Counted from the stretch's first letter, positions 43,797-56,300 are shown. The stretch: DNA of 64,000 bases from Linum tenue (GCA_946122785.1 CAMGYJ010000002.1:60785703-60849702), one strand, 5' to 3'. Notes: a model not told the origin generated them from the sequence alone. Program-made: numbers and translations.

Positions 43797-44605
43797 TAGG
43801 GGTGATAATCGGTTGGCGGTTTTTCGGCTAAACCGAAAACCGACCCGAACCGAACGGTTATAAACCGAACCGAAAACCGAAAACAGTCTATCGGTGGCGG
43901 TTTCGGTTGAATAAAATCTCCATATTCGGAAACCGAGCGGTTATCGGCTATAACCGAAACCGCTGGCGGTGCACCGCCTAACCGTGCCGCTGTCAAAATA
44001 TGAGACCGAAGCCGTCATCCAATGGGCTGGAGTTGAGATCCAGCGGTTATCTTCATCCTCTCCTCCGTCGTCCGCTAGGGATTTGGCGGCGGAGGAGGAC
44101 TTGTTGTGGCTGGCACGGTGGCCACACAGCGCTTGGTAGGATCGGAACCTTGATTTTCGTCAGCAGCAGCAGCAACGACATCTTGATTTTCGTCAATCGT
44201 CGCCCCGTCGTCCTCAACCTCTTTCCTTCGCCGTCGTTTGCCGTCGTCCTCGATCTCCGATCTTCCTCCTTGTGCCTCCGGCGACGGATTCAGATCCAGA
44301 TCCTCCTCTCACACTCTCTCCCCTTCCTCCCCCATCTACCTCGATTCGCGGTGGAATCAGCTCCGAATTCGCGGCGGACTCAGATCTGATTTTCGGTGAC
44401 ATGCACATCGACGGTGGTGGTCGGAGTTGTTGTGTGTCGGTCTCAGAGCAACCGTCACTTCAAACCGAAACCGGCGGTTGCGGTTGGCGGTTAACCGATC
44501 CTCCCTTCGGTGTCGGCTTCGGTTGGGGAATACACCCTGTTTTCGGTGTCGGCTAACCGACGGTGCGGTTTCGGTTTAACCGAACCGCACCGATTAACAG
44601 CCCTA
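43797..44605. mobile_element. 809-bp hAT-type element, TSD tatataag
   Basis: The ends taggggtgataatcgg and ccgattaacagcccta are inverted copies. The flanks are identical 8-mers tatataag (43789-43796 and 44606-44613). The subterminal parts are dense in ccgaaccgaa/cggtttcggtt motifs on both sides. The centre (44000-44420) is GC-rich with open frames on both strands and may be captured genomic sequence, but no protein is recognisable. Confidence 0.92.
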
Positions 44606-44613
44606 TATATAAG

Positions 44614-45391
44614 TATCCACCGAATTTCATTAGTAAGAGGTTTTTTGGTAAGGAACCCAAATTACATTCGTGCAGGTTTTGTCAAAAGGGATCAATATCA
44701 AACTAATAGACTTGTGGTTTCAACAATTAGCATCAGAACCTGATTTTGGAGCTTGGATCCAAGGTGGTGGACTTCAATTTGGCAGAACCTCATCTTGTGA
44801 CTTTAAGATTTGAGATATGTGCATGTTTGGCAGATCTTATGGAGATATGCGTCAGTCTAGCAGATCAACGGAGATATGCATTTGGTAACTCTTCGTACCA
44901 AAAGATTGTCGATACAAGGTGATCTGGCTTATCAACATAATCCATGAGGGGAAGACACAAAGTTTGAGATCATTATCTAAAGGGGATTATTGTTATGGTA
45001 CAATTCAAATAACACATCGGAATATAAGACATTGTATAATTGTATATAAGTGTCCACCAAACTTTGTTACAAAATATTTTGAAGCAACTAAAAAAATCTA
45101 TCGAGAATTGACTTCCCACTGAAAATTATTTTTTTATGAGTTCCAGTAAAAATTGTTTTAACAACCGTAAATAGATGGTGGATGGACACGGATGTGCCAG
45201 TGGATTGAAACATGAAAGTTTCATTTCTTGCAATGTACTTTTCAATACGGCAATATCACATGGAGGAGAGAGAACATGGTATGTGTTCATGCTCTATGTT
45301 GAATTAGTTTTTTTTTTCCTTTCTTTCTCAACTGTATGAGGATTGAGGATTTGAGGTTAAGAAAACTTATTAATCCATAGTCAGATTTCTT
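44614..45391. other. Intergenic, no gene recognised
   Basis: AT-rich. 'gatatgcatttgg' and 'gagatatgcgtcagtctagcagatc' motifs repeat near 44815-44885. No domain in the short frame at 44919-45122. Confidence 0.4.
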
Positions 45392-45398
45392 AATTTTT

Positions 45399-47131
45399 AG
45401 GCCAAATATATTTGTGTAGCCAAAACTTTGACGGTTTTGCCAAATATAGCCACTTTTGGCGAAATACCAAAAAAAGCCACTTTCGTCCAATTGTTTGACG
45501 GTGTTAGTTAACGTGCTGACTGGACTAACGGACCATCCTATCTAGCAATTTTTGTCCGTGCATATTTCTAACGTGGATTTGTTAAAAAATAAAACAACTC
45601 CTCTCTCTCTCTCTCATAACCCTCCGCCCTCTTCACCTCCTCTCCTCTCTCTCTCATAGTCCTTCTTCCTCCTCCGTCCTCACCTCCAATACCAGCAGCC
45701 ACCATACCTACTGTACCTTCCTACCTCCTCCTCAACCTTCTTTCCCCTTTTCATTTTGACTGCCTAATCTCATCAAAGAGAACCAAATTAATCCCAAACC
45801 ACATATTCCCCAAAAACAATGAACCCAAATCAACCCGATTTTGCTTGTTGTCAATTACCCCCTTTCGGACCCCTTGGTCGAATTGAATTTCTAGAAGGGT
45901 GAGATGGAGTGGAGAGATGGAGGGATGGATAAGCTAGCTACATTCCGGTCGTTCTTCAGCCGTCGCATGGGCTGGTTAGAGTCAGATTCCAGAACAGGGG
46001 CGACGGCGAAATAGAGATAGAGGCGTTGGTGGAGAGTTTGATTTCGTCTTCTCTACAACGAACCGATTCTCTTCTCAGACCTCACCACCTTGATCGATTC
46101 GGGAAGGGAATAAGACGAAGAAGCAGAGAAGTGATACAGAGGGATTTATTCGATTTGATTTTAGGGTTCGATTGTTGTCTGGGTTCGAGATGGGATCAGC
46201 AACCTGGGTTGTCTCCTCTATGGAATTGTGAGAACAAAGCAGCAGCATGGAGATTAAGCGTCGATTGTTGTCTCCATCTTTCTTGTGGTGGTCGAAGCGC
46301 CAGCGGATGGCAACAGATCGGAAGAATACTCGAGAGATTTTCCAGATCTGACCATCACAAGGCCCAATCGGCGAAATGAATCTCTCGGGAATTGGAGCAG
46401 TGAGAGAAGACAAGGGCCATTGCGGATGCGTTCCAGCGCAAGTGTGTGACGACAGTGGAGAAGTTGCAGAAGATCGCCGATGCTATGGACGAGGAGATGC
46501 ATGCCGAGCTGTCCTTGGACGACGGGAGCAAGCTGAAGATGCTCATTAGCTACGTCGATAATCTCCCCACTGGGTATAAACTGATTCCCAATGTTTTTGG
46601 CTTTCTTTCTCTGATTTTGTTCTTCTGTATACGATTGGAGCGAGTGGTGAAACATGAATAAGTAGAAGTCTCCATTCCTCCACAAGTCATGACTGCAATT
46701 TCAGATGTGAGCATATTTCATTTTGGGAGATTGTTTTCTTTCTGGGTTTCTCTTGCTCCCGGAAAACTGAGGTTGACGGCGAGTTTAACATGAATGGACG
46801 GTGGTGAGCGGAAGGCGGGCAGGTTTTTGATTTTTTTATAATGGGTTTTTGTTAAAAAAATTAATTAATTAATTAATTTTAAATAAAATCTTACGTGTCA
46901 TCCACGTGTCACTTGTGGTTGAGTTATTGCTGACGTGGGTTTTGAGGTGGCATCCTAATCGGCAAGACATTAACTTAACTGACGGAATATCTAACACCAT
47001 TAAAGTTTCTAACGGAAATGGCTATATTTGTCATTAAACTTTTAAAATTCTGGTTATTATTGGCATTTCCTCAAAAGTGGCTATTATTGTCACAAACGTC
47101 AAAGTTTTGGCTATACAGATGAATTTGGCCT
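45399..47131. mobile_element. Gene-carrying Mutator-like element (Pack-MULE) with hexokinase fragment
   Basis: A 1,733-base element with inverted ends aggccaaat../..atttggcct. The TIRs run over 100 bases each and are made of repeating ~25-base sub-units (gtagccaaaactttgacg, atagccacttttgg). The flanks share aattttt (45392-45398 and 47132-47138); this 7-bp match is shorter than the usual 9, so two bases may have diverged. The interior (about 45600-46850) is more GC-rich, starts with a CT microsatellite and contains the hexokinase piece at 46413-46573. No transposase is present. Confidence 0.88.
46413..46573 (+). pseudogene. Captured hexokinase exon 1 fragment with its splice donor
   Basis: The reading frame gives RAIADAFQRKCVTTVEKL, then IADAMDEEMHAEL and GSKLKMLISYVDNLPTG. 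The last block is the conserved N-terminal region of plant hexokinases (glucose-phosphorylating enzymes), just before the phosphate-binding LDLGGTNFR motif. The frame breaks exactly after the codons for LPT plus GG, at gtataa, where plant hexokinase genes have their first intron. The copied piece is therefore genomic (exon plus intron start) and not cDNA-derived. It lacks the catalytic domain, so it cannot encode an active enzyme. An upstream stop in frame (about 46402) limits it further. Confidence 0.88.
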
Positions 47132-47138
47132 AATTTTT

Positions 47139-47419
47139 ATTGGTAACATATTTGATGATTGAGATTAAAAGACTATTTAAATTATAAATTATTTAACTTT
47201 TCTGTTTTAACTCTTTTTCACACATATCGAGTTCTTTGTAATCTAAAAATAATGTTATTTTTACATATTTTGGGGAAAAGTTTTCAAATACCACCCTTTA
47301 TAATTATGTCCATTGTTTTAACTTGAATTTAAAAAAATTTGAACAGTGGAAGCAGGTTCATTGTGATAAAAAAAATATTCATTTTTTTTATTTTTTTTGG
47401 GAAAATTCTCAGACCACCC
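47139..47419. other. AT-rich spacer
   Basis: No gene or repeat recognised between the Pack-MULE and the LTR at 47420. Confidence 0.45.
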
Positions 47420-47793
47420 TGTTAGAATATGATTTGAATTTGATTTGGGTTTGTTTTGTGTTTTGAGCCTATTATTGTTTGGGTTTGTGTTTTGGCTTTG
47501 TTTTGGCCTTTTACTTGTATGTTTAGAAAATGTGTTTGTTTTTCTGTTTTTGATTAGGAGAAGAGTTCTATAAATACTCTTCATCACCCTAGTCTGTAGA
47601 AAAGTTAGTCAGGTTAGTTTGTTTGGTTTTTCCGTTCCAAATTAGGTTTGTAACTTGTACTCTTCTCAAATAAGTGAAATTTGATCTCCCCTGGACGTGA
47701 ATTAACTAGCACACATTGGGTTAGTGAACCACATTAAATTTGTGTTTGTTTGTGTTGGTTTGGATTATCGATTGCCACGTTTCTGTTCTGACA
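47420..47793 (+). mobile_element. LTR of a Copia-type element, remainder missing
   Basis: It starts tgttagaatatg, contains a TATA-like 'ctataaatactc' region about 150 bases in, and ends ttctgttctgaca. It is followed closely by gtggta, a partial match to the Met-tRNA primer-binding site, so it looks like a 5' LTR whose internal part was lost. The flanks do not form a 5-bp TSD, which argues against a solo LTR. Confidence 0.55.
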
Positions 47794-47839
47794 AGTGGTA
47801 AGGGCGGTCAACAAACCAAACCATTTGTCATAACTGGCT

Positions 47840-48170
47840 AGCTCAAGTAGTACGATATTGTCCGCTTTGGGCCAAGCCTGCACAGATTTTACTCTTGGGT
47901 GTCCTCCCCAAAAGGCCTCGTACTAATTGGGCTAGGTGGACACTAATATACAAGGGTCCCTTCCCTTGTATTACCGATGTGGTACTTGGATTGTCCCATA
48001 ACAATCCTCCCCTTAAGACAAGGACCACGAACTTCGTGTCCTCACCTCAGCGATTATCTTGACCCGCTAGACACCTTGCATCGATGGGTTTTTCGATACG
48101 CGGACTTTACCAGACGCAGCGATTATCAAACTCTCCAAATCTCCACATGTACCATAATCTCCCCTGCTTC
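47840..48170. repeat. Repeat with gatattgtccgctttgg motif
   Basis: The text 'tagtacgatattgtccgctttgg', 'ccccaaaaggcctcgtac' and 'gatgtggtacttggattgtccc' resembles a repeat that is common across plant genomes. The same start motif recurs five times at 51776-52210. Its class (LTR, TRIM or other) is not assigned. Confidence 0.5.
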
Positions 48171-48179
48171 CAAATAAAA

Positions 48180-51100
48180 ATATCATGATTAATATTTTTA
48201 TCTCCAAAATATATAAAAATAGATGTGATTTTGTGTGCTCACAAGGTATCAGATAGTCATATACAACACATCTGATCTAACCAACTAGAAGAGTTAGATT
48301 TGGAGAAGTTGAAGAACAAGATTGGTACTAATCACCTGATGATTCCAAACCAATGATCACTGATGTAGCATGATGCACATGATCATTAGTTAAACGATCT
48401 TTCTTTGCTAGGAAGTGCAGTGTTCCTTTTACTTAATAAAATCATGTTATCAGCACAAACTAAGCAGGCAAGGGCGCACTTGGCAATTTAAAATTACAGC
48501 CAGCTGTACGGTTCCATGTCTCTTGTGCACAAACTTAAATGGCTGTAACTAATGTTGAGATTCCCACTCTCATCAGGAGTCGAAAAAGGGAATCCTCCAT
48601 TTTAGGAGGCTTTCATAATATTTGTTTGGATAAAGCGTAAATATGATATGATTGAAGATTTGGTGGCATTTACATATTGGTCACTATATATTTAGTGATC
48701 TCTAGGGTTTTTGGTCGATCGGGAATAATTATCTTTAGACTTTGGCTAAGTGTCATCATCCAATATTACCAGTCTGTCGACCTCTTCGCTTCTCTGGGTT
48801 TTTTAATCCGAGTATGATTCTTCCACTCAAGTGATTTGGATAGAAGGTGGAAGTTCCTTCATCATTCCTTTGTTGTTTGTTTTACAAACATCATATCTAC
48901 AAGGTGGGTGGGGTTCCTTTTTCTTTATGTGAATGGAGTCATGAGGAGATTACTCAGATACAGGGATGACGTTTTTTTTTTTCTTTTCTTATAGAGAGAC
49001 TTTATAATCATCAGGTAGTAGTACTTTAGAAGATGATAAAAACGAGCCCTAAAATTGAACTATTTTTAGGAGATGGTGGGGAAGATAGAGCTATCACAAA
49101 CCTAAGTTTTCCTTGTTCTATATACCATTTCTAGTATATTTTTTACAATATATATACTATCATAAACCAGTTTACTCAACTGTTAATATTGGGGTCGTGG
49201 AGATTCGAACACACAACCATTTGGCCAAACCATCTATGATACTATATCATAAACCAATTGGTCTCAATAACTCGAGTTGTTGTTGGATCTTACACTCTCT
49301 AACGTATACTAGAGGATAGGAGAAACAAGATAATTTTTCATAAAATTCATCATGTAATTAGGATAATCTAAAAATATGAATTATATTAAGCAAGTTGAAC
49401 AATTGGATCAAACAAGCTATTAAGCCAACTAATTAACAAAGCCACAAGCTATAGGTGGAGTCCTTTGTTAGCTCTGCGATTAAGGAGTGCGTCACCTTCC
49501 TTTAGTAAACTAACCTCGCCGTGTGTTGAGTTTTACTATACTAAATGAGTTGGCGAATTTGACTCCTTGTTCTTGGAAGATTTATGCTCTTACTAGTCTG
49601 ATTTATAACGGACTAAAAAACACAATGATTCTCTGACTGTTGGAAGATTCTCGTCTTGCGCTTTCTTCTTCTACCAGAGATGGATCTTAGCCTATCTAGG
49701 CTTTCATAATATAATCGTTTTTACTTCAAATTCAAAGCATCAATCCCACAACATCTATTAGATCATAAGACAATCATTATTTTTAGATCCAATCATTAAA
49801 CTTTGTGTATGTATAGAAAGATATTCTTTGCGGGACGCGAATATGAATATGGAACGAAAGAAGCTAAAATAATACCTGCAACATTCCCTTTTTCCATATT
49901 TTACTCATACCCACATATCTAGACAATAACACAAAAAATCTTATCTTAATACCTATTAAAGTTAGAATGTGGTTACTGTTACATAAGAGGTTGGTTAAAA
50001 TGACAAGGAGTTTAATTGTTGTAGGTGACAGTCACCTTTAAATTTAACACATGGCTATATATAGAGTAATTTGTCTTTTTTGACCAATTTCTTGAAACTT
50101 TTGTAATTGGTTTTAAATTTATTTTATCTAATTCACTTTAGTATAGAAAAAAATAATCTCTTAACTTCTCTCTTTTATACTATGCTTTTTCCAAAGATTG
50201 AAAAACCATATCGGAGGTTGTATCAAAAAAGTTAGTAATAAGGTATTTTATGTTGAACCCATTCTTTAATCGTGATTCAACCATTTCATATCACTAAATA
50301 CCACCAACCAGTTTCGCTTCTAGTAGGGGGTTTTTATAGTCGATTAGGAAGCTACATCCAAGAATTTCCTTTGAAGTTTGATGTCAAATAGAAAAATTTA
50401 TCTTCCTCCATAAGGGTAGCTTCTTTATGCTAGCGATCAACCCTCAACCTTCACTATGGTCGTCGAACTTCACAGCCTTAGCCTTCTTGATTGATAAGGA
50501 AGGACATGAGTCATATGACCCAGTCCTGAACTATGCATTTCTAAATCAATCAACCGAGATTCTTAGAGCGAGACACGAAGTTGAGGTGATCCAAAGCTAT
50601 CCTGACTGGAGTGGAGGCGGAGCAATAGTTCCAGGTGCAGAGGTGGAGTTGGCGGCGGGCGACGAAGAATCTAATTTGGTCAGATTCATATCTTGATTTA
50701 TCCTAGGACGTGGATGTAATGTGTGTGCTGAGATGGGTAAATGAAAAAAGAGGAACACTAGGACACCAGAAATCAAAAGACAACTAAAAGAAAATTGGTA
50801 TGTGAAGTTGTAGATGCGACTCATGCAAGGATGAAGGAAAGTGAATGGAATAAAACAAAAAATCAATAGTCGGGGAAAGGAGAGAAGAGTAGCAAAGGAA
50901 ACTAAAACGGGAATTAATTACCTTATATGTTGTTCTCCAATATTGATATCATTTTTTAGGAAGAATACCAACTATGTTTTGTTAAATTCAGTTACTTTTC
51001 CCGTTCATACATGTAAGTCAAGTTCTTCATCCTAGTAGGAAAGTGAATTAATTTCCTTATTGAAGCTAATTTTTTCTCCGACCCACTTCCTTTCTTGCAC

Positions 51101-51533
51101 AAACGGGTTAACAGACAAATTCATATATGAACTGGAAAATCGCGACAAAGCGCAAAGAAAACACCCTAGTTTTACATTAAATATGTCAAGGGTGGTCGGA
51201 TATCCTCCATCATGAGTTCCTATACAGCAGATTACTATATATGATCAATTATTATGCAATTAAAGAGGACGACAGCGTCGACAGGACAAAAACTGGGAGG
51301 AAAAGACAGAGAATAGAACAAGAGGAGGGGAAGGCTGGGATTTAGGGCGGTGGAGACGAGACAACAAGAGAAAGTGACATCAAAGCACTTGGCTCTTGCA
51401 TGTGTTCCCATATAAGCAAATGCCTGCCTGGTAGCTAAGCTTGATATTTACTTGCTTTGCCTGTTTGCCGTGGTGTGAACTAAACTCACAGCTTTGTTGC
51501 TTTGGTGTTTGTCACTAAATAGTAAGTAAGATT
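48180..51533. other. Gene-poor AT-rich region
   Basis: No gene recognised. 50200-50335 is the partner of the repeat at 18590-18760. A plus-strand frame at 50427-50696 (89 codons) shows no domain. A tRNA-like 'gagattcgaacacacaacc' at about 49200 suggests an old SINE on the minus strand. Confidence 0.4.
50200..50335 (+). repeat. Dispersed repeat, copy 2 (partner at 18590)
   Basis: Same order of blocks as 18590-18760: ctttaatcgtgattcaacc, cactaaataccacc, tagtaggggg. It is too diverged to define ends. Confidence 0.55.
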
Positions 51534-51639
51534 ATGTCTCTGCTGATTATATATGCGGGAGATGAGAAGATGAAACCATTTCCCATTCGTCCTTTCACTC
51601 GGTCCACATACTCAAAACTCAAAAGTCACAAGTGGGGTT

Positions 51640-52250
51640 TCAGTTTCACTTATTATCCGGACAAACGTAGGTCACATGTTCGAGGAACAATGGTCTGCCA
51701 TTCATATGTCCATTTCCAAGAACTTGTATATGCGTATGCTTCATCTGTTTTGTCGAAATCAAGTAGCTTTACTAGTATGATGTTGCCTGCATAGAATTAA
51801 ATTTATGTCTAGCGTACTAGTATGATGTTGCCCGCTTAGAATTAAATTTATGTCTACCGCTTCGAATTTCAACTTGAAATTAGGTTTTGATACCACTTGT
51901 AGAGATTGGATGGTGCTTTAGTATGATATTGTCCATTTTGGATTAAACCCACTTGAATTTGCGTTTCGATTCCTTTTCAAATGAGGACAAACATAGGTTA
52001 CATGTTCAAGGAATAATGGTCTGCCATTCATGTCCATTTTATCCATATCCAAAACCCCGTATGTATGTGTGTGCTTCATCGGTATTGTTCAAATCAAGTA
52101 AATTCCATTAGTATGATATTTTCCATCATCTCAAACCTAAACTTCCAACTACGTTTTGATGTTACTTGCTTCGAAATCGAACTGATCTATTAGTATGATA
52201 TTGTCCGCTTTAAACTAAACACGTACGAATTTATTTTTGGGTTTCGTCCA
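51640..52250 (+). repeat. Degenerate ~330-bp direct duplication
   Basis: Blocks ggacaaacgtaggtcacatg, 'aatggtctgccattcat' and 'gcttcatc..gt' at 51659-51750 recur in the same order at 51980-52085. The gtatgatattgtccgc motif recurs near 51776, 51819, 51918, 52112 and 52197. These are several generations of tandem duplication of the repeat family at 47840. Confidence 0.65.
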
Positions 52251-52264
52251 AAAAGCATCATAGT

Positions 52265-52694
52265 TAGAGGGAGGTGGCAATTGGATCGGATTCATGGATT
52301 CGTGGATTGGATTGGTGGATCAAATGGATTGGATCCAATGGATTAGTGGATTGATCCATGAATCCAAATGACATCCAAGGCTTGGACCAAAATGTAAATT
52401 TTGAAAAGTTTAGGTACTAAAATGTCACGATGAAAAATTTTAGGTACCAAAATGTAATTTTCCAATGTTATTTTTCGTATAAAATATAAATTTTAGGTAC
52501 CAAAATGTAAAGTACAAAAAATATAGGTACCAAATCGTATTTTGACATTTGGATCCATGGATTGATCCATGAATCCACCAATCCAATTGGATTTGGATAA
52601 AATGGATTGGATTTAAATGGATTGGATTAGGTGGATAATTTGGTGGATGGATTGGATTGAATTCATTGATTTGGATCCTAATTGCCACCTCTGA
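52265..52694. mobile_element. 430-bp hAT-type MITE
   Basis: The inverted ends contain gaggtggcaatt../..aattgccacctc, with many ggattgg/tggatcc sub-repeats inside. The flanks atcatagt (52257-52264) and ttcatagt (52695-52702) match at seven of eight positions. The centre has three or four copies of 'taggtaccaaaatgtaa'. Non-coding. Confidence 0.75.
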
Positions 52695-52702
52695 TTCATA
52701 GT

Positions 52703-53361
52703 ACTACTTCTAGTAGTAGCACAGCACTCTTACTTTACTAGAATAAAGATTCAGTAGGTTCTACTTCTACGTACAGGAGGCGAGACAAGTGAAAATGGAT
52801 CCGTTCTAGGCCGGACAAAGTACTCGTTCGAGAGAAATTTAAATTTTAGCCCGTGGGCTTATATTGGGCTTCTTTTGCTACGTGGAAAGGGAGATGGGTA
52901 GCTAAACGGTAAAGCCCGCCCACATTAACAGATCCCCCTCGATTCCAGTTTTTGTTAGGCTTTAGCTTCAACCGATTCGCCGTTTGCTTGTTTTGCAATT
53001 CCAGACATGTCAGTTGTCAACTTAATGGTCTAATGAGCAAAATTGTTAGTCCACAAGTATACATTTTGTTTCCCATAAGATATGATGTAGAGCTACAACT
53101 ATATTAATATTAAACAGGAAGAAAATAAACATGAAAAGAGTTCATAGAGATACTAAGATTCATTGAAATTATTCAATATATTTCAAGATAACAAAACACT
53201 CATACGACAGGCAGAAGTGAATAATATCATGCATTACCAATTCTTCCAAATTAAACTGTATGTTTGGTGAAGGGGAAAAAAAGAATGATCAACTTAAAAA
53301 ATGATGTATTATATATGCTCACACTAACCAAACAACCTTATAGAGACATTACCGATAGTGT
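52703..53361. other. 3' flank of the GT14 gene
   Basis: No gene recognised. The last part should include the 3' UTR of the minus-strand GT14 gene. Confidence 0.4.
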
Positions 53362-56300
53362 TCATCTACATTGTCGTTTCACAAAAGTGTTATCCGATAC
53401 TAATTTACCAATGAGACTTCTCAATCTCCTGGAGCCCGGCCCAGGAGCCAAAGGCCCATACTTAATCCTATCGACATCCACCATACTAGGACACCCTCCA
53501 TTACCATTCCTCCTCTTCCCACCAACACTACCCATACCACTCTCCAAACACCACCCTCCATACCCAAAATTGCCATTGTTGTGAGACCTCCGGAGCAACT
53601 CCCGGTCGATCTTGTCAAGGACCGGGTCGTTGCGCTTGAACTTGCGAGCGAATGGGCGGGCGCTGAGGATCATTCGTCGATAGTCCTTGAGGGTGAGGTA
53701 CCTAGGGTGCTGCCTGGGTGGGTTATCCCAAGTAATGTAGTGGAGGTCATGGTTGGCCGTTGTGTTCCTGAACTCCGGCGAGTTGCATATAAGGGTTTGG
53801 AAGTATCCCTCGGGCGAAGACACAAAGTTTGTGTAGTAGAGGAGGAGAGTTCTGGGCAGGTTCTCGTATCCTACAATGCTGTACTCCGCGAATGATCTTG
53901 ATAGGATCGTCCAAGCTGAACCTGTATCATCGATAATTTTCAATCTATCATCATGAGTAACTGAATCGGGTTGCACCATATCAAAACAATAACCAAAATC
54001 TACCGAGATTGCCATAGTTATATGGTTAGGTTAATCTACTAGAGATAATCAAGCAACTAATTTGGAAATTGAAGTAAATCAAACAAACTATATCGTTAAC
54101 CTAGCTAGTGGATACCAGATCCACTGTTCAATTTCTCATGTCTGATGAACATGCATGTATATGGTATCTAATCTCTTTGAAATTGAAACAAAAAAACAAT
54201 CGGTCAGTTGGGTTATTAGGTTGGTTCTAGATTCTTGGTATGGTAATAATCAAATGGCAACTCTTCTTTCTTCTGTAAAGGTAGGTGCTGGTTAGTTAGT
54301 GCATCAACAACTTACCTACCCAGCAAATGTTTATTGGAAATGAAAGGTAAAGGTAAAGGTAAAGAAAAGGGAAAGGGACAACCTCACGTTTTCCCCATCT
54401 TTCTTCTCACATTATTCGACCTAGCTAGGTAGCCAGTAGAATCACATGTTCCCCAAAAAGAAGGTCTTATTCAGTTGCATACATCTCTCACATTTCATTA
54501 GTTTGGTGGATCTCTCAATTTTCGATGGCTACTGCAAGCTATTGGTAGCAACATGGCATATTGCCAAGGAATGTGATGCCAACAATGACGGTGAAGGTTG
54601 GGCTGTTGCTGTTGAGTAAAGGCAATGTGGAGATTTTGCTATTTTCGCTAAGATTGATTGATGCCTTGCGACTCACGGAAAGGGGGTGAAGTTGGGTTGT
54701 GTTCCAAGGGTTCGTTACAATCTATGCCAAACTTCAATTCTAAGGCAAAAGAGATGTTTCCATCGTCGATCTCGTATCTAACACTAACAGGTCGGTTTAG
54801 TGGCGCATGGATTTGAGTGGCAAGATTCCGATTCCCCCAACATGAGGTGAGTATTTCGGTTCCCGCTAGACGATCGTTTAAAATAGGAAAACACGTCGAG
54901 TGCATCTACCTAAAAGAAAATATTTTCTCACTCTTTTTTCGCAATGGACGAATCAGGTTGGAAGCAGTGGCATTTGGAGCAAGCTAACATCGTTAGATGC
55001 CCACAATGCTACAACACCTATATAATCCCAGTGGCGGGAATCGAACCCATGAAAAGTTTTCTTGTTGCCATTTTTTCACTGATTTGATTCCCCAAATGAA
55101 AGAAATTTTTAAAAGAAGAGAAGAGAGATTCTGTAAAACTGGAAAGCAGGGTCTTAGATTTGAGGTCAGCCTTCAGGCCACAAACAAGTGGTCCATAATT
55201 ACTGTCGGCAGGTGGATCGGATGATAACAAAGACAGATGAGTAAATCTAGACATTAGAATTACAAAACAAAGAATTTAAAACCCAGATGGCAGACGCAGA
55301 ACAATGAAGAAACATTTTTTTTTTTTATGAAAAGCAACCATAGTTGTTGTTGTAGAATTAAAAGGAAAATGATGAATAAGAATCTAAAATAAGCATGTAC
55401 TGTGGCGGGGTTCTACATGTGTCGGTCTGAGGTTTAGCACATGCTGCTTCTCTGTGACTGATAAGAGTAATACAGTAATCCTAGTGTTTTCCAATTTTGT
55501 TTACAGTTTAATTTTAGAGATAATTAATGCTTAATCCCACATCTTAACTAAATAATATATTATCCAAAACTAGACAAACAAAACACTAATCTTTTGTGAT
55601 TTATACAAAAAAAGAATTCATTTCATCAGACTGATGCTAATTACCTGTGTAGAGCTTGAAGGCAGTGGGGATGGGCCTTTGTTTAATCACCCACCAGATC
55701 TCTGATTTGTTGTTGCTGTACAACCCTGGGTCTATTATTATGGGCTTAGCTCTCTTATTCCTGATTCAATTAACACCAATAATCAAACTTAAAACCCACA
55801 TTTAAACAAGACATTATAAAGAAAACAGAGCACTTCGAGGGAGAAAAATAAAGGACTGATCTTGGCTTACAGTTTCCAGCCCAAGCGACTGCTATGCTGT
55901 ACGAAGTTGAGATTTCTCGGCAACCCAGAAAATGCATCAATCAGATCTACAAAACCCAGATATCAGAAATCCCAATCGTGATTATAGTCTCCGATTCCGG
56001 CTAATTCAATCCAATTTTGAAGAAACAGGGGGTTGGAAATGTCAAATGTTGAATAAATAAATAAAAAAGAATTCACTCACCATACCATCTTGAGTAACCA
56101 AAGGGTAATCGGAGGCACTGAGATTAATGAACCAATCCCAGTTGGCAGCCCGGAGAAGAATCGCCATGGCGTGGAGGGTAGTCGCCAGCATGGTGGGCCC
56201 TCTGTAAGTCACCAGATTGGGCTTCCCGACCATCCAAACATTCCCCATTGCTCTGAAAACAGGCTCGCCGGCGATGAACTCCGACAGTCGGCCGTGCTCT

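Noticed and set aside
46026..46379. 117-codon frame upstream of the hexokinase piece as an intact gene
   Set aside because: It lies within the transposon, has no domain and is overlapped by equally long minus-strand frames; at most it is unidentified cargo.
47420..47793. Solo LTR
   Set aside because: The ends look like an LTR, but the flanking 5-mers differ and a partial primer-binding site follows, so it is listed as the LTR of a truncated element.
50427..50696. 89-codon plus-strand open frame as a gene
   Set aside because: No known motif, no signal peptide and no supporting exon structure nearby; it could be a gene fragment but cannot be supported.
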